Origin: Pseudorhodobacter sp. MZDSW-24AT
GTDB taxonomy: Bacteria > Pseudomonadota > Alphaproteobacteria > Rhodobacterales > Rhodobacteraceae
Reading direction: 5' to 3'
Assembly (NCBI RefSeq): GCF_002794355.1
Contig: NZ_PGOI01000013.1
Location: forward strand, 62,001-126,000
Length of the DNA stretch: 64,000 nt
A program made the position numbers and the translations under genes. The stretch's first letter is position 1. Each line of letters opens with the position of its first letter. Below are positions 48,544-55,864 of this stretch, piece by piece. A model generated the notes under the pieces. That model saw only the letters and a program-made list of their open reading frames with translations, ran no database searches and had not been told where the DNA came from.

Positions 48544-49113
48544 GTGCCGCCAACCGGATCACTTCTTGCATCGACTTTTTCTCTCCCCGCGCTAACGCTG
48601 GTCGTGGGGGGCGCCCGTTCGGGCAAATCGCGGCTCGCGGAACGCCTCGTCACCGCCAGCCGCCGCCCCCGCAGCTACATCGCCACCGCCCAAGCCTTCG
48701 ACGATGAAATGCGCGCCCGCATCGCGCAGCACCGCGCCGACCGTGGCCCCGACTGGCACACGCGCGAGGCGCCGACCGACCTTGCCGCCGCCCTCGCCGC
48801 CTGCCCGCCCGGCAGCGCCATCCTGATCGATTGCGCCACGCTCTGGCTGACAAACCACCTGCTCGCGGGCGATGACCTCGCCCTGGCCAGCGACGCGCTG
48901 ATCCACAGCCTCACCACCCACCCCGACCCCATCGTCATCGTCTCGAACGAGGTGGGCTGGGGCATCGTCCCCGAAAACGCCCTTGCCCGGCAGTTCCGTG
49001 ATGCCCAAGGCCGCTTGAACCAGCAGATCGCCGCCCGCGCGGACAGCGTGCTCGGCGTGATGGCGGGCCTGCCCTTCGCGCTCAAGGGGCCCTTGCCCGA
49101 GGGGGCGCTCTAG
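48544..49113 (+). CDS. cobU: Adenosylcobinamide kinase / adenosylcobinamide-phosphate guanylyltransferase
   Basis: Two late steps of cobalamin assembly: phosphorylates adenosylcobinamide and then adds GMP. The 189-residue protein has the unusual P-loop GGARSGKS, YIATAQAFDDEM, LIDCATLWLTNHL and VSNEVGWGIVPEN. The start is a GTG at 48544; a short variable N-terminal segment precedes the P-loop. It directly abuts the phosphatase gene. Confidence 0.94.
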   Translation: MPPTGSLLASTFSLPALTLVVGGARSGKSRLAERLVTASRRPRSYIATAQAFDDEMRARIAQHRADRGPDWHTREAPTDLAAALAACPPGSAILIDCATLWLTNHLLAGDDLALASDALIHSLTTHPDPIVIVSNEVGWGIVPENALARQFRDAQGRLNQQIAARADSVLGVMAGLPFALKGPLPEGAL

Positions 49114-49677
49114 ATGCGCCTGCATCTCGTTCGCCATGGTCCCACCCATGCCAAAACCATGATCGGCTGGACCGACCTGCCCGCCGATCTGTCCGACACC
49201 GCCGCCCTCGCCCGGCTGTCGGCCCACCTTCCTGCCGATGCCGCCCTGATCTCCTCCGATCTCTCCCGTGCCGTCACCACCGCCGACGCGCTCGCCCGCC
49301 CCGGCCGCCACCGCCTGCCGCATGATCCGTCATGGCGCGAACTCCACTTCGGCGCGTGGGAGCAACAAACCTTTGCGCAGGCCGAGGCCGGCGATCCCGC
49401 CCATATCCGCGCCTTCTGGGAAACCCCCGGCCCCATCCGCGCGCCGGGCGGCGAAAGCTGGGATGACATCACCGCCCGCATCGGCGCGGCCCTTGCCCGC
49501 CTGCCCGACACCACCATCGTCGTCTGCCATTTCGGCGCCATCCTTGCCGCATTGCAATGCTGCCTTGGCCTCTCCGCCACCGATGTCTTTGCCCATAAGA
49601 TCGACAATCTTTCGGTGACCGAATTGCACAAAACCGCAGCAGGCTGGCAGGCCGCGCGCATCAATCACATTCCGTGA
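49114..49677 (+). CDS. Histidine phosphatase family protein (possible alpha-ribazole phosphatase)
   Basis: A 187-residue RHG-type phosphatase. The N-terminal LHLVRHGPT holds the phospho-His, WRELHFGAWEQQ the proton-donor Glu, and VVCHFGAIL the second His. Because it begins directly after cobU, a CobC-like role in removing the phosphate from alpha-ribazole 5'-phosphate is likely but not proven; other phosphomonoesters are possible. Confidence 0.87.
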   Translation: MRLHLVRHGPTHAKTMIGWTDLPADLSDTAALARLSAHLPADAALISSDLSRAVTTADALARPGRHRLPHDPSWRELHFGAWEQQTFAQAEAGDPAHIRAFWETPGPIRAPGGESWDDITARIGAALARLPDTTIVVCHFGAILAALQCCLGLSATDVFAHKIDNLSVTELHKTAAGWQAARINHIP

Positions 49678-49759
49678 TGGACCTGCGCAAGATTCATCAC
49701 TTGCCTTTGCGCCGCCTCTGACGCTCGCTGCGCGGAAAGCAACCGGAAAGGCCCCGCCC

Positions 49760-50641
49760 ATGACCCAACCTTATGATCTTGTGATTGGCGACCGCGCCTA
49801 TTCCAGCTGGAGCTTGCGCGGCTGGCTGCTGTTCGATGCCTTTGGCATTCCGGTCACCCTGCACCGCGCGCGGCTTTATACCGATGAACTGCCCACCCTG
49901 CTCCGGCAGTTTCATCCGGCCCGCACCGCGCCCACCATCCGCACGCCCGACGGGGTGGTCATCCCCGAAAGCCTTGCGATTGCCGAAGAACTGGCCTCGC
50001 GCCACCCGCAGGCCGGGATCTGGCCCGAAACCCCCAAGGCCCGCGCCATCGCCCGGGTGCTGGCGGCCGAAATGCACGCAGGCTTTACCGCGCTGCGCAG
50101 CCATTGCCCGATGAACCTCCGCGTGAGCTACACCGACTGCGCGCCCCCGCAAGGCGTGCTGGATGATCTGGCGCGGCTCGAAACCCTGTGGGACTGGGCA
50201 TGGGAGCAAACGGGGGAGCAAACGGGCGCGGCCACATGGCTTTGCGGCGCCTATTCCGCCGCCGATGTGTTCTTCGCCCCCGTCGCCACCCGCATCGCCA
50301 CCTACAACCTTCCGGTCGGCCCGCGCGCCATGGCCTATGTGCAGGCGCATCTGGCGCATCCCTCCTTCCGCCAATGGCGGGCAATGGGCCTTGTCGATGG
50401 CGCCGATCAGGCGTTTTACCGCCGCGATTACCCCACCCGGGCTTGGCCCGGCCCCGCGCCCTTGCTCGCCCATGCCGTAGAGGGAACCGAGGCCGAAAAC
50501 ACCGCCTGCCCCTATTCCGGCCAGCCCGTCACCCATGTGCTGGCGCTTCAAGGGCGCCGCTTTGGGTTCTGCAACGCCTTCTGCCGCGACAAAACCGTGG
50601 CCGACCCCGCGGCATGGCCGAAGTTCATGGCCTTGTTGTAA
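49760..50641 (+). CDS. Glutathione S-transferase with C-terminal YHS-like Cys module
   Basis: A 293-residue fusion. Residues 1-85 form a GST thioredoxin-like domain (DRAYSSWSLRGWLL, with a SSW active-site pattern, and PTIRTPDGVVIPESLAIAE), followed by an all-helical GST C domain to about residue 230. The last 50 residues, from CPYSGQPVTHVL through FGFCNAFCRDKTVADP, look like a YHS metal-binding motif. Such fusions are seen in alphaproteobacteria from memory. The substrate is unknown. Confidence 0.85.
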   Translation: MTQPYDLVIGDRAYSSWSLRGWLLFDAFGIPVTLHRARLYTDELPTLLRQFHPARTAPTIRTPDGVVIPESLAIAEELASRHPQAGIWPETPKARAIARVLAAEMHAGFTALRSHCPMNLRVSYTDCAPPQGVLDDLARLETLWDWAWEQTGEQTGAATWLCGAYSAADVFFAPVATRIATYNLPVGPRAMAYVQAHLAHPSFRQWRAMGLVDGADQAFYRRDYPTRAWPGPAPLLAHAVEGTEAENTACPYSGQPVTHVLALQGRRFGFCNAFCRDKTVADPAAWPKFMALL

Positions 50642-50728
50642 TGGGGCGCCGCACAGGCGCGCCGCAGCGGCGTTAACCGATCGCTAACCCTGCCCCGTTA
50701 ACCCATTGCCACGGGATCGGGGGAAGGC

Positions 50729-52243
50729 ATGGTCGCCAAAGCCTATACAGTGGCCTTCGAAGGGGTCGAGGCGCGTCTGGTCGAGGTGCAATGCGCCGTC
50801 TCGCCCGGCATGCCCGCCTTCACGGTGGTGGGCCTGCCCGACAAGGCGGTGTCCGAAGCGAAAGAGCGGGTGCGCGCCGCGCTCAGCGCCATGTCGATCG
50901 CGCTTCCGACCAAGAAAATCACCATCAACCTCTCGCCCGCCGACCTGCCGAAAGAAGGGTCACACTTCGATCTGCCCATCGCACTGGCCTTGCTGGCCGC
51001 CATCGACATCCTGCCCCGGGATGAGGTGGAGGGCACGGTGGCCTTGGGAGAACTCGCGCTGGATGGCCGCCTGATCGCGGTGATCGGCGCCCTGCCCGCC
51101 GCCATGGCCGCCGCCGACAGCGACCGCGCGCTGCTCTGCCCGCGCGCCTGCGGCGCCGAAGCGGCATGGGTGGGGGCCACCGAAGTGCTCGCCGCCGCCT
51201 CGCTGGACGAGGTGGTGCGCCACTACACCGGGCAAAGCCCCCTCCCCCCCGCCGAAGCGGGCGAGGTGGTCTCGGCCCGCAACGGCCGCGACATGGCCGA
51301 GGTCAAAGGCCAAGAACGCGCCAAGCGCGCGCTGGAAATCGCAGCGGCCGGCCGCCACCACATGCTGATGGTGGGCACGCCCGGTTCTGGCAAATCGATG
51401 CTGGCCGCCCGCCTGCCCGGCATCCTGCCCCCCCTCTCGGCGGTCGAGGCCTTGGAAACCTCGATGATCCACTCGCTGGCAGGGCTTTTGTCCGAAGGCG
51501 GCATCTCCCGCGACCGCCCGTTTCGCGAACCCCACCACACCGCCTCGATGGCCGCGATCGTGGGCGGCGGCAAAGGCGCCAAACCCGGTGAGATCTCGCT
51601 GGCCCATAACGGGGTGCTGTTTCTGGACGAATTCCCCGAATTCCCGCGTCAGGTTCTGGAAACCCTGCGCCAACCCATCGAAACCGGCGAGGTGATGGTG
51701 GCCCGCGCCAATGCGCATATCCGTTATCCCTGCCGCTTCCTGCTGCTCGCCGCCGCCAACCCCTGCCGCTGCGGCTATCTCTCCGATCCGGCCCGCGCCT
51801 GCGCCAAGGCCCCGCTCTGCGGCGACGACTATCTGGGACGCATCTCCGGCCCGCTGATGGACCGCTTCGATCTGCGCGTCGATGTGCCCCCCGTCGCCTA
51901 TGCCGATCTCGACCTGCCCGCAACGGGCGACTCATCGGCCAGCATCGCGGCCCGCGTGGCCGCGGCCCGCGCCCGCCAAGCCAGCCGCTACGCCGACACC
52001 CCCGGCCTGCGTGTGAACGCCGATCTCGAAGGCCACCGGCTGGAAGAGGTGGCCACCCCCGATGCCCAAGGCCGCGCGCTGATCACCCGCGTCGCCGAGC
52101 GCATGGGCCTCACCGCACGCGGCTATCACCGTGTGCTGCGGGTGGCGCGCACCATCGCCGACCTCGACGCCTCCGCCCAAGTCCGCGCGCCCCATGTGGC
52201 CGAAGCGGTCAGCTACCGCTTCTCGCCCACCGCCAAAGAATAG
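50729..52243 (+). CDS. comM: YifB/ComM-type Mg-chelatase-like AAA+ ATPase
   Basis: A 504-residue protein with an N-terminal Lon-like (ChlI) domain (PGMPAFTVVGLPDKAVSEAKERV), then an AAA+ module: Walker A GTPGSGKSM, Walker B VLFLDEFPEF and the LLAAANPCRCGYLSDP zinc-ribbon-like segment. A final C-terminal Mg-chelatase domain carries YHRVLRVARTIADL. In other bacteria ComM is a branch-migration helicase aiding natural transformation. It is convergent with gshB, separated by a double palindrome. Confidence 0.94.
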   Translation: MVAKAYTVAFEGVEARLVEVQCAVSPGMPAFTVVGLPDKAVSEAKERVRAALSAMSIALPTKKITINLSPADLPKEGSHFDLPIALALLAAIDILPRDEVEGTVALGELALDGRLIAVIGALPAAMAAADSDRALLCPRACGAEAAWVGATEVLAAASLDEVVRHYTGQSPLPPAEAGEVVSARNGRDMAEVKGQERAKRALEIAAAGRHHMLMVGTPGSGKSMLAARLPGILPPLSAVEALETSMIHSLAGLLSEGGISRDRPFREPHHTASMAAIVGGGKGAKPGEISLAHNGVLFLDEFPEFPRQVLETLRQPIETGEVMVARANAHIRYPCRFLLLAAANPCRCGYLSDPARACAKAPLCGDDYLGRISGPLMDRFDLRVDVPPVAYADLDLPATGDSSASIAARVAAARARQASRYADTPGLRVNADLEGHRLEEVATPDAQGRALITRVAERMGLTARGYHRVLRVARTIADLDASAQVRAPHVAEAVSYRFSPTAKE

Positions 52244-52255
52244 CACCCCCGGCCA

Positions 52256-52313
52256 CAAATTTTCTGCGAAAATTTGCTCTCTGCCCCACCCCCGAATTTT
52301 CGCAGAAAATTCG
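52256..52313. repeat. Double AT-rich palindrome between comM and gshB
   Basis: Two 21-bp palindromes, CAAATTTTC-TGC-GAAAATTTG (52256-52276) and CGAATTTTC-GCA-GAAAATTCG (52293-52313), 16 bp apart and nearly inverted copies of each other. They occupy the gap between the two convergent genes, where they could end transcription in both directions. Confidence 0.75.
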
Positions 52314-52319
52314 TATCAG

Positions 52320-53264
52320 CTAGGCCCGGCGCTTCGCCTCGATCACCTCCCAGATCCGCGCCGCCGTATTGGTGCCGTCGAATCGCTCCAGCTCCTGTAT
52401 CCCGGTGGGCGAGGTCACGTTGATCTCGGTCAGCCAATCACCGATCACGTCAATGCCCACAAACACCTGCCCATTGTCGCGCAGCACCGGACCGATCTTG
52501 GCACAGATCTCCAGATCCCGCGCGGTCAGCCCCACCTTCTCGGGGCGCCCGCCCGCATGCATGTTTGACCGGGTCTCGCCGTCCTGTGGCACGCGGTTGA
52601 TCGCCCCGACCGGCTCCCCGTTGACCAGAATCACCCGCTTGTCCCCTGCCGAAACCGCCGGCAAGAACTTCTGCACGATCAGCGGCTCGCGGTTCATGCC
52701 AGTGAACATCTCATGCAGACTGGCCAAATTGCGGTCATTCGGGTCCAGCCGAAACACCCCCGCGCCCCCATTTCCATACAGCGGCTTCAGGATGATATCG
52801 CCATGCCGCGCCTTGAAGGCACGGATCGTCTGCAAATCCCGCGCAATCGCCGTCGGCGGCGTCAACTCCGGAAAGCGCAGCACCAGCAGCTTCTCCGGGA
52901 AGTTGCGCACCCAGAACGGATCATTCACCACCAAGGTCCGCGGATGAATCATCTCAAGCAGATGCGTCGTCGTGATATAGCCCATGTCAAACGGCGGGTC
53001 TTGCCGAAGCCAGACCACATCCATCTCCGACAGGTCCACCTCCACCTCGGGCCCGTAACTCACATGGTTCCCGACCTCGCGCCGCAGCTCGATCCAGAAC
53101 CCCCGCGCCATCACCCGACCTTCAACAAAGGCCAAGCGGTCTGGCGTGTAATAAAACAACGTATGGCCCCGCGCCTGCGCCTCCAGCGCAATGCGGAACG
53201 TGCTGTCGGCATTGATATTGACCGACCCGATCGGGTCCATCTGCAAGGCAACCTTGAGCGGCAT
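52320..53264 (-). CDS. gshB: Glutathione synthetase
   Basis: Joins gamma-glutamylcysteine and glycine using ATP. The 314-residue ATP-grasp protein has [21 protein letters not shown], the [16 protein letters not shown] loop, [15 protein letters not shown], and the [20 protein letters not shown] metal site. The start [10 protein letters not shown] at 53264 is the conserved N-terminus; upstream in-frame sequence is not conserved. It is transcribed after yraN and rsmI on the same strand. Confidence 0.95.
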   Translation of the reverse strand: MPLKVALQMDPIGSVNINADSTFRIALEAQARGHTLFYYTPDRLAFVEGRVMARGFWIELRREVGNHVSYGPEVEVDLSEMDVVWLRQDPPFDMGYITTTHLLEMIHPRTLVVNDPFWVRNFPEKLLVLRFPELTPPTAIARDLQTIRAFKARHGDIILKPLYGNGGAGVFRLDPNDRNLASLHEMFTGMNREPLIVQKFLPAVSAGDKRVILVNGEPVGAINRVPQDGETRSNMHAGGRPEKVGLTARDLEICAKIGPVLRDNGQVFVGIDVIGDWLTEINVTSPTGIQELERFDGTNTAARIWEVIEAKRRA

Positions 53265-53321
53265 GGGCAATCCTCCGTGATCGCGCAAGCTTTGGCGCAA
53301 ACCCAAGGAAGATGCAAACCG

Positions 53322-53675
53322 TCAGGCCGCGAAGGCGTTTTCCAACACCGCGATCCGGCCGGCGCCATCCACCAGCGCCACGTCAAACCGCACAGGCGTG
53401 GCCTGCCCTGCAGGCTCCCCCCCCAGAAAACAGGCGGCCGAGGCCGTGATTCGCGCCATCTGCCGCGCAGTCACCCGCTCGGCCGCGATGGCATGGCTGC
53501 GCGCCTGCTTCACTTCGATGAAAATCACCTCGGCGCCGTCACGCGCGATCAGGTCGATCTCTCCGCCGGGCCCGCGCCAGCGCCGCGCCACCACCGGACG
53601 GCCGGACCGATCGTAAAGCCGCGCCACCTGATCTTCGGCGGCAACCCCGGCATGAAAGCTTCTGCGCCCTGTCAT
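53322..53675 (-). CDS. YraN family protein (UPF0102)
   Basis: A 117-residue endonuclease-fold protein of unknown role. The motif GGEIDLIARDGAEVIFIEVKQA, cited as EIDLIARDG and FIEVKQA, is the nuclease-like signature of the family. Its ATG overlaps the rsmI stop by four bases. A similar rsmI, yraN, lpoA neighbourhood exists in Escherichia coli. Confidence 0.92.
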   Translation of the reverse strand: MTGRRSFHAGVAAEDQVARLYDRSGRPVVARRWRGPGGEIDLIARDGAEVIFIEVKQARSHAIAAERVTARQMARITASAACFLGGEPAGQATPVRFDVALVDGAGRIAVLENAFAA

Positions 53676-54583
53676 TCTGCCTCCTCCCCCGCGCGTCCCC
53701 GCGCCAAAGCAAGTTGATACACATCACGCTTTGGCATGCCGAACGCATCGGCGATGGCCGCAGCGGCATCTTTCACCGTCATCGTGGCCAAGGCGCGGTC
53801 CAGCGCCGCCTCCACCGTTCCGGCATCGGCCTGCACCGCTTCCCCGCGATCAATCAGCAACACGATTTCGCCCTTCACATCCCGCCCTTCATAGGCGGCC
53901 ACAAGTTCGCCCAAGGTGCCCCGGGTGACCTCTTCAAACCGTTTCGTCAGTTCCCGGCACACCACCGCCTGTCTCTCTTCTCCGAAGCATTGCACGCTGA
54001 CCATTAATGTTTCCCGAATTCTCTTCGGGCTTTCATACAAAATCACCGTCGCCCCGACATGGGCGAGTCCGCTCAGAAAGCTGCGGCGCGCGGCCTTGGC
54101 GCTTGGGGGAAAGCCTGCGAACAAGAAGCGGTCCGAGGGCAGGCCCGACACGGTCAGCGCGCACAGCACCGCCGAAGCGCCGGGGGCGGCCAGCACCGGC
54201 AGCCCCGCGCCGATCGCCGCGCGGGCCAGGCCGAAGCCGGGGTCCGAGATCAGCGGCGTGCCCGCCTCGGAGGCATAGACCACCGATTTTCCCTCCTGCA
54301 GCGCCCGCATCAAGCGCGGCAGCGCCTGCGCCTCATTGTGCTCATGATAGGGCACCAGCGGCCGGTCTTTCAGCGCAACGCCATGAATTTCCATCAGATG
54401 TCTCAGGCTGCGCGTGTCTTCTGCCGCAAGCACATCCGCCCCCGCCAGCAGATCCAGCGCCCGCAGCGTGATGTCGCGGGCCGCACCGATCGGGGTCGCG
54501 ATGAAATGCAGTCCCGGCGCGATCTGGCGGGCCGCGGCCACAAAGGCAGGCATATCGGGCAGGTTTGGGCTTTCGGCTGGCAT
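53672..54583 (-). CDS. rsmI: 16S rRNA (cytidine(1402)-2'-O)-methyltransferase
   Basis: Methylates the ribose of C1402 in 16S rRNA. The 303-residue TP-methylase-fold protein has FIATPIGAARDITLRALDLL, AAEDTRSLRHLM, YHEHNE, YASEAGTPLISDPG and LYESPKRI, all conserved in RsmI. I place the start at 54583 (MPAESPNLPD); further upstream is antisense to the lipoprotein gene. It is divergent to that gene. Confidence 0.95.
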   Translation of the reverse strand: MPAESPNLPDMPAFVAAARQIAPGLHFIATPIGAARDITLRALDLLAGADVLAAEDTRSLRHLMEIHGVALKDRPLVPYHEHNEAQALPRLMRALQEGKSVVYASEAGTPLISDPGFGLARAAIGAGLPVLAAPGASAVLCALTVSGLPSDRFLFAGFPPSAKAARRSFLSGLAHVGATVILYESPKRIRETLMVSVQCFGEERQAVVCRELTKRFEEVTRGTLGELVAAYEGRDVKGEIVLLIDRGEAVQADAGTVEAALDRALATMTVKDAAAAIADAFGMPKRDVYQLALARGRAGEEAE

Positions 54584-54599
54584 CGGGCTGGTCCTGACA

Positions 54600-54627
54600 A
54601 GTTTACTTCGTCCGCCATTGCCCGTAA
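54600..54627 (-). promoter_or_regulatory. Candidate promoter for rsmI-yraN
   Basis: TTACGG (54627-54622) and TAAACT (54605-54600) with a 16-bp spacer on the minus strand. It overlaps the oppositely oriented candidate promoter at 54602-54630. Confidence 0.35.
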
Positions 54628-54630
54628 GTT
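54602..54630 (+). promoter_or_regulatory. Candidate promoter for the LpoA-like lipoprotein gene
   Basis: TTTACT (54602-54607) and TAAGTT (54625-54630) with a 17-bp spacer on the plus strand, within the 87-bp divergent gap. Confidence 0.35.
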
Positions 54631-54670
54631 CAGCCTCAGAAGCTGCGCCTTTCGGGAAAAGGAAGTCCTT

Positions 54671-55849
54671 ATGTTGTCTGTTCTGAGCCGGGCCCGCAAG
54701 TCGCTGGGTCGTGCCGCCATTGCTGCCGCAGCGCTTGCCTTGGCGGCCTGCCAACCCGCTGCCGGCCCGGGGGCCAGCGGTCCTGCCATCGATTCGTCCG
54801 CCCCTGTCGTCGTCGCGCTTCTGGTGCCCTCGGGCTCCGGTCAGGCCAGTGACGAGCTTCTGGCGCGCTCCTTGCAGAATGCGGCGCGGCTCGCCGTCTC
54901 GGATCTGGGCACCAACCGCATCGACCTGCGCGTCTACAACACGTCCGGCCAGCCGGCGACCGCACAGGCGATGACCACGCAGGCCATCGCCGACGGGGCA
55001 AAGATCATCCTCGGCCCGGTGTTCGCGCAAGAGGCCAATGCCGCCGGGGCCGCCGCGCGCGCCCAAGGGGTCAATGTGCTGGCCTTTTCCAACAATCCCG
55101 ATATCGCGGGGGGCAATGTCTTCATCCTCGGCCCCACCTTCGGCAACACCGCCGCGCGTCTGGCCACCTATGCCGTGCGCAACGGCAAGCGCCGGATCAT
55201 GGTGGTGCATGACCAGAACACCGCAGGCCAGCTGGGCCGCGCCGCCATCGAACAGGGCGTTGCCCGCGCCGGTGGCACGGTGGTCGGGGTCGATTCCTAT
55301 GAATTCTCGCAAAACGGCGTCGTGTCGGCCGCGCCGCGCATCGCCGCCACCGCGCGCGACACCAGCGCCGATGCCGTCTTCCTCACCGCCGATACCGCAG
55401 GCGCCCTGCCGCTGATCAGCCAGTTGCTGGCCGACAATGGCATGGGTCCCGCCGCCACCCAGTTCATCGGCCTGACCCGCTGGGATATCCCGCAGGCGAC
55501 CCTCGCGCTGCCGGGCGTGCAAGGGGGCTGGTTCGCCCTGCCGGATCCGGCGCTTTACCAGCAGTATCAGTCGCGCTATCAGGCCGCCTTCGGCGAGGCA
55601 CCGCACCCGATTTCAGGCCTTGCCTATGATGGCATCGCGGCAATCGGCGCGCTGCTCAAGCAAGGCCGCGCCACGGCGCTGACCGGACAGGCGCTCACCC
55701 AATCGGCAGGCTTCGTGGGGGTCAACGGCATCTTCCGCCTGCGCTCCGATGGGCAGAACGAACGCGGGCTCGCAGTGGCCGAGATCCGCAACAATCAGGT
55801 CATGATCATTGACCCCGCCCCGCGCAGCTTCGGCGGCGCCGGCTTCTAA
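54671..55849 (+). CDS. LpoA/LppC-like penicillin-binding protein activator
   Basis: A 392-residue lipoprotein. The signal sequence ends in the lipobox LAAC at residue 27. The rest is a periplasmic-binding-protein fold (PVVVALLVPSGSGQ, ILGPVFAQEA, NVLAFSNNPD, FILGPTFGNTA). This is the leucine-binding-like domain of LpoA/YraM, which stimulates PBP1A at the outer membrane in Escherichia coli; here the N-terminal TPR part of enterobacterial LpoA is missing, as in other alphaproteobacteria. It is divergent to rsmI-yraN, matching the conserved neighbourhood. Confidence 0.88.
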   Translation: MLSVLSRARKSLGRAAIAAAALALAACQPAAGPGASGPAIDSSAPVVVALLVPSGSGQASDELLARSLQNAARLAVSDLGTNRIDLRVYNTSGQPATAQAMTTQAIADGAKIILGPVFAQEANAAGAAARAQGVNVLAFSNNPDIAGGNVFILGPTFGNTAARLATYAVRNGKRRIMVVHDQNTAGQLGRAAIEQGVARAGGTVVGVDSYEFSQNGVVSAAPRIAATARDTSADAVFLTADTAGALPLISQLLADNGMGPAATQFIGLTRWDIPQATLALPGVQGGWFALPDPALYQQYQSRYQAAFGEAPHPISGLAYDGIAAIGALLKQGRATALTGQALTQSAGFVGVNGIFRLRSDGQNERGLAVAEIRNNQVMIIDPAPRSFGGAGF

Positions 55850-55864
55850 GGCGGCACCCCGCCG

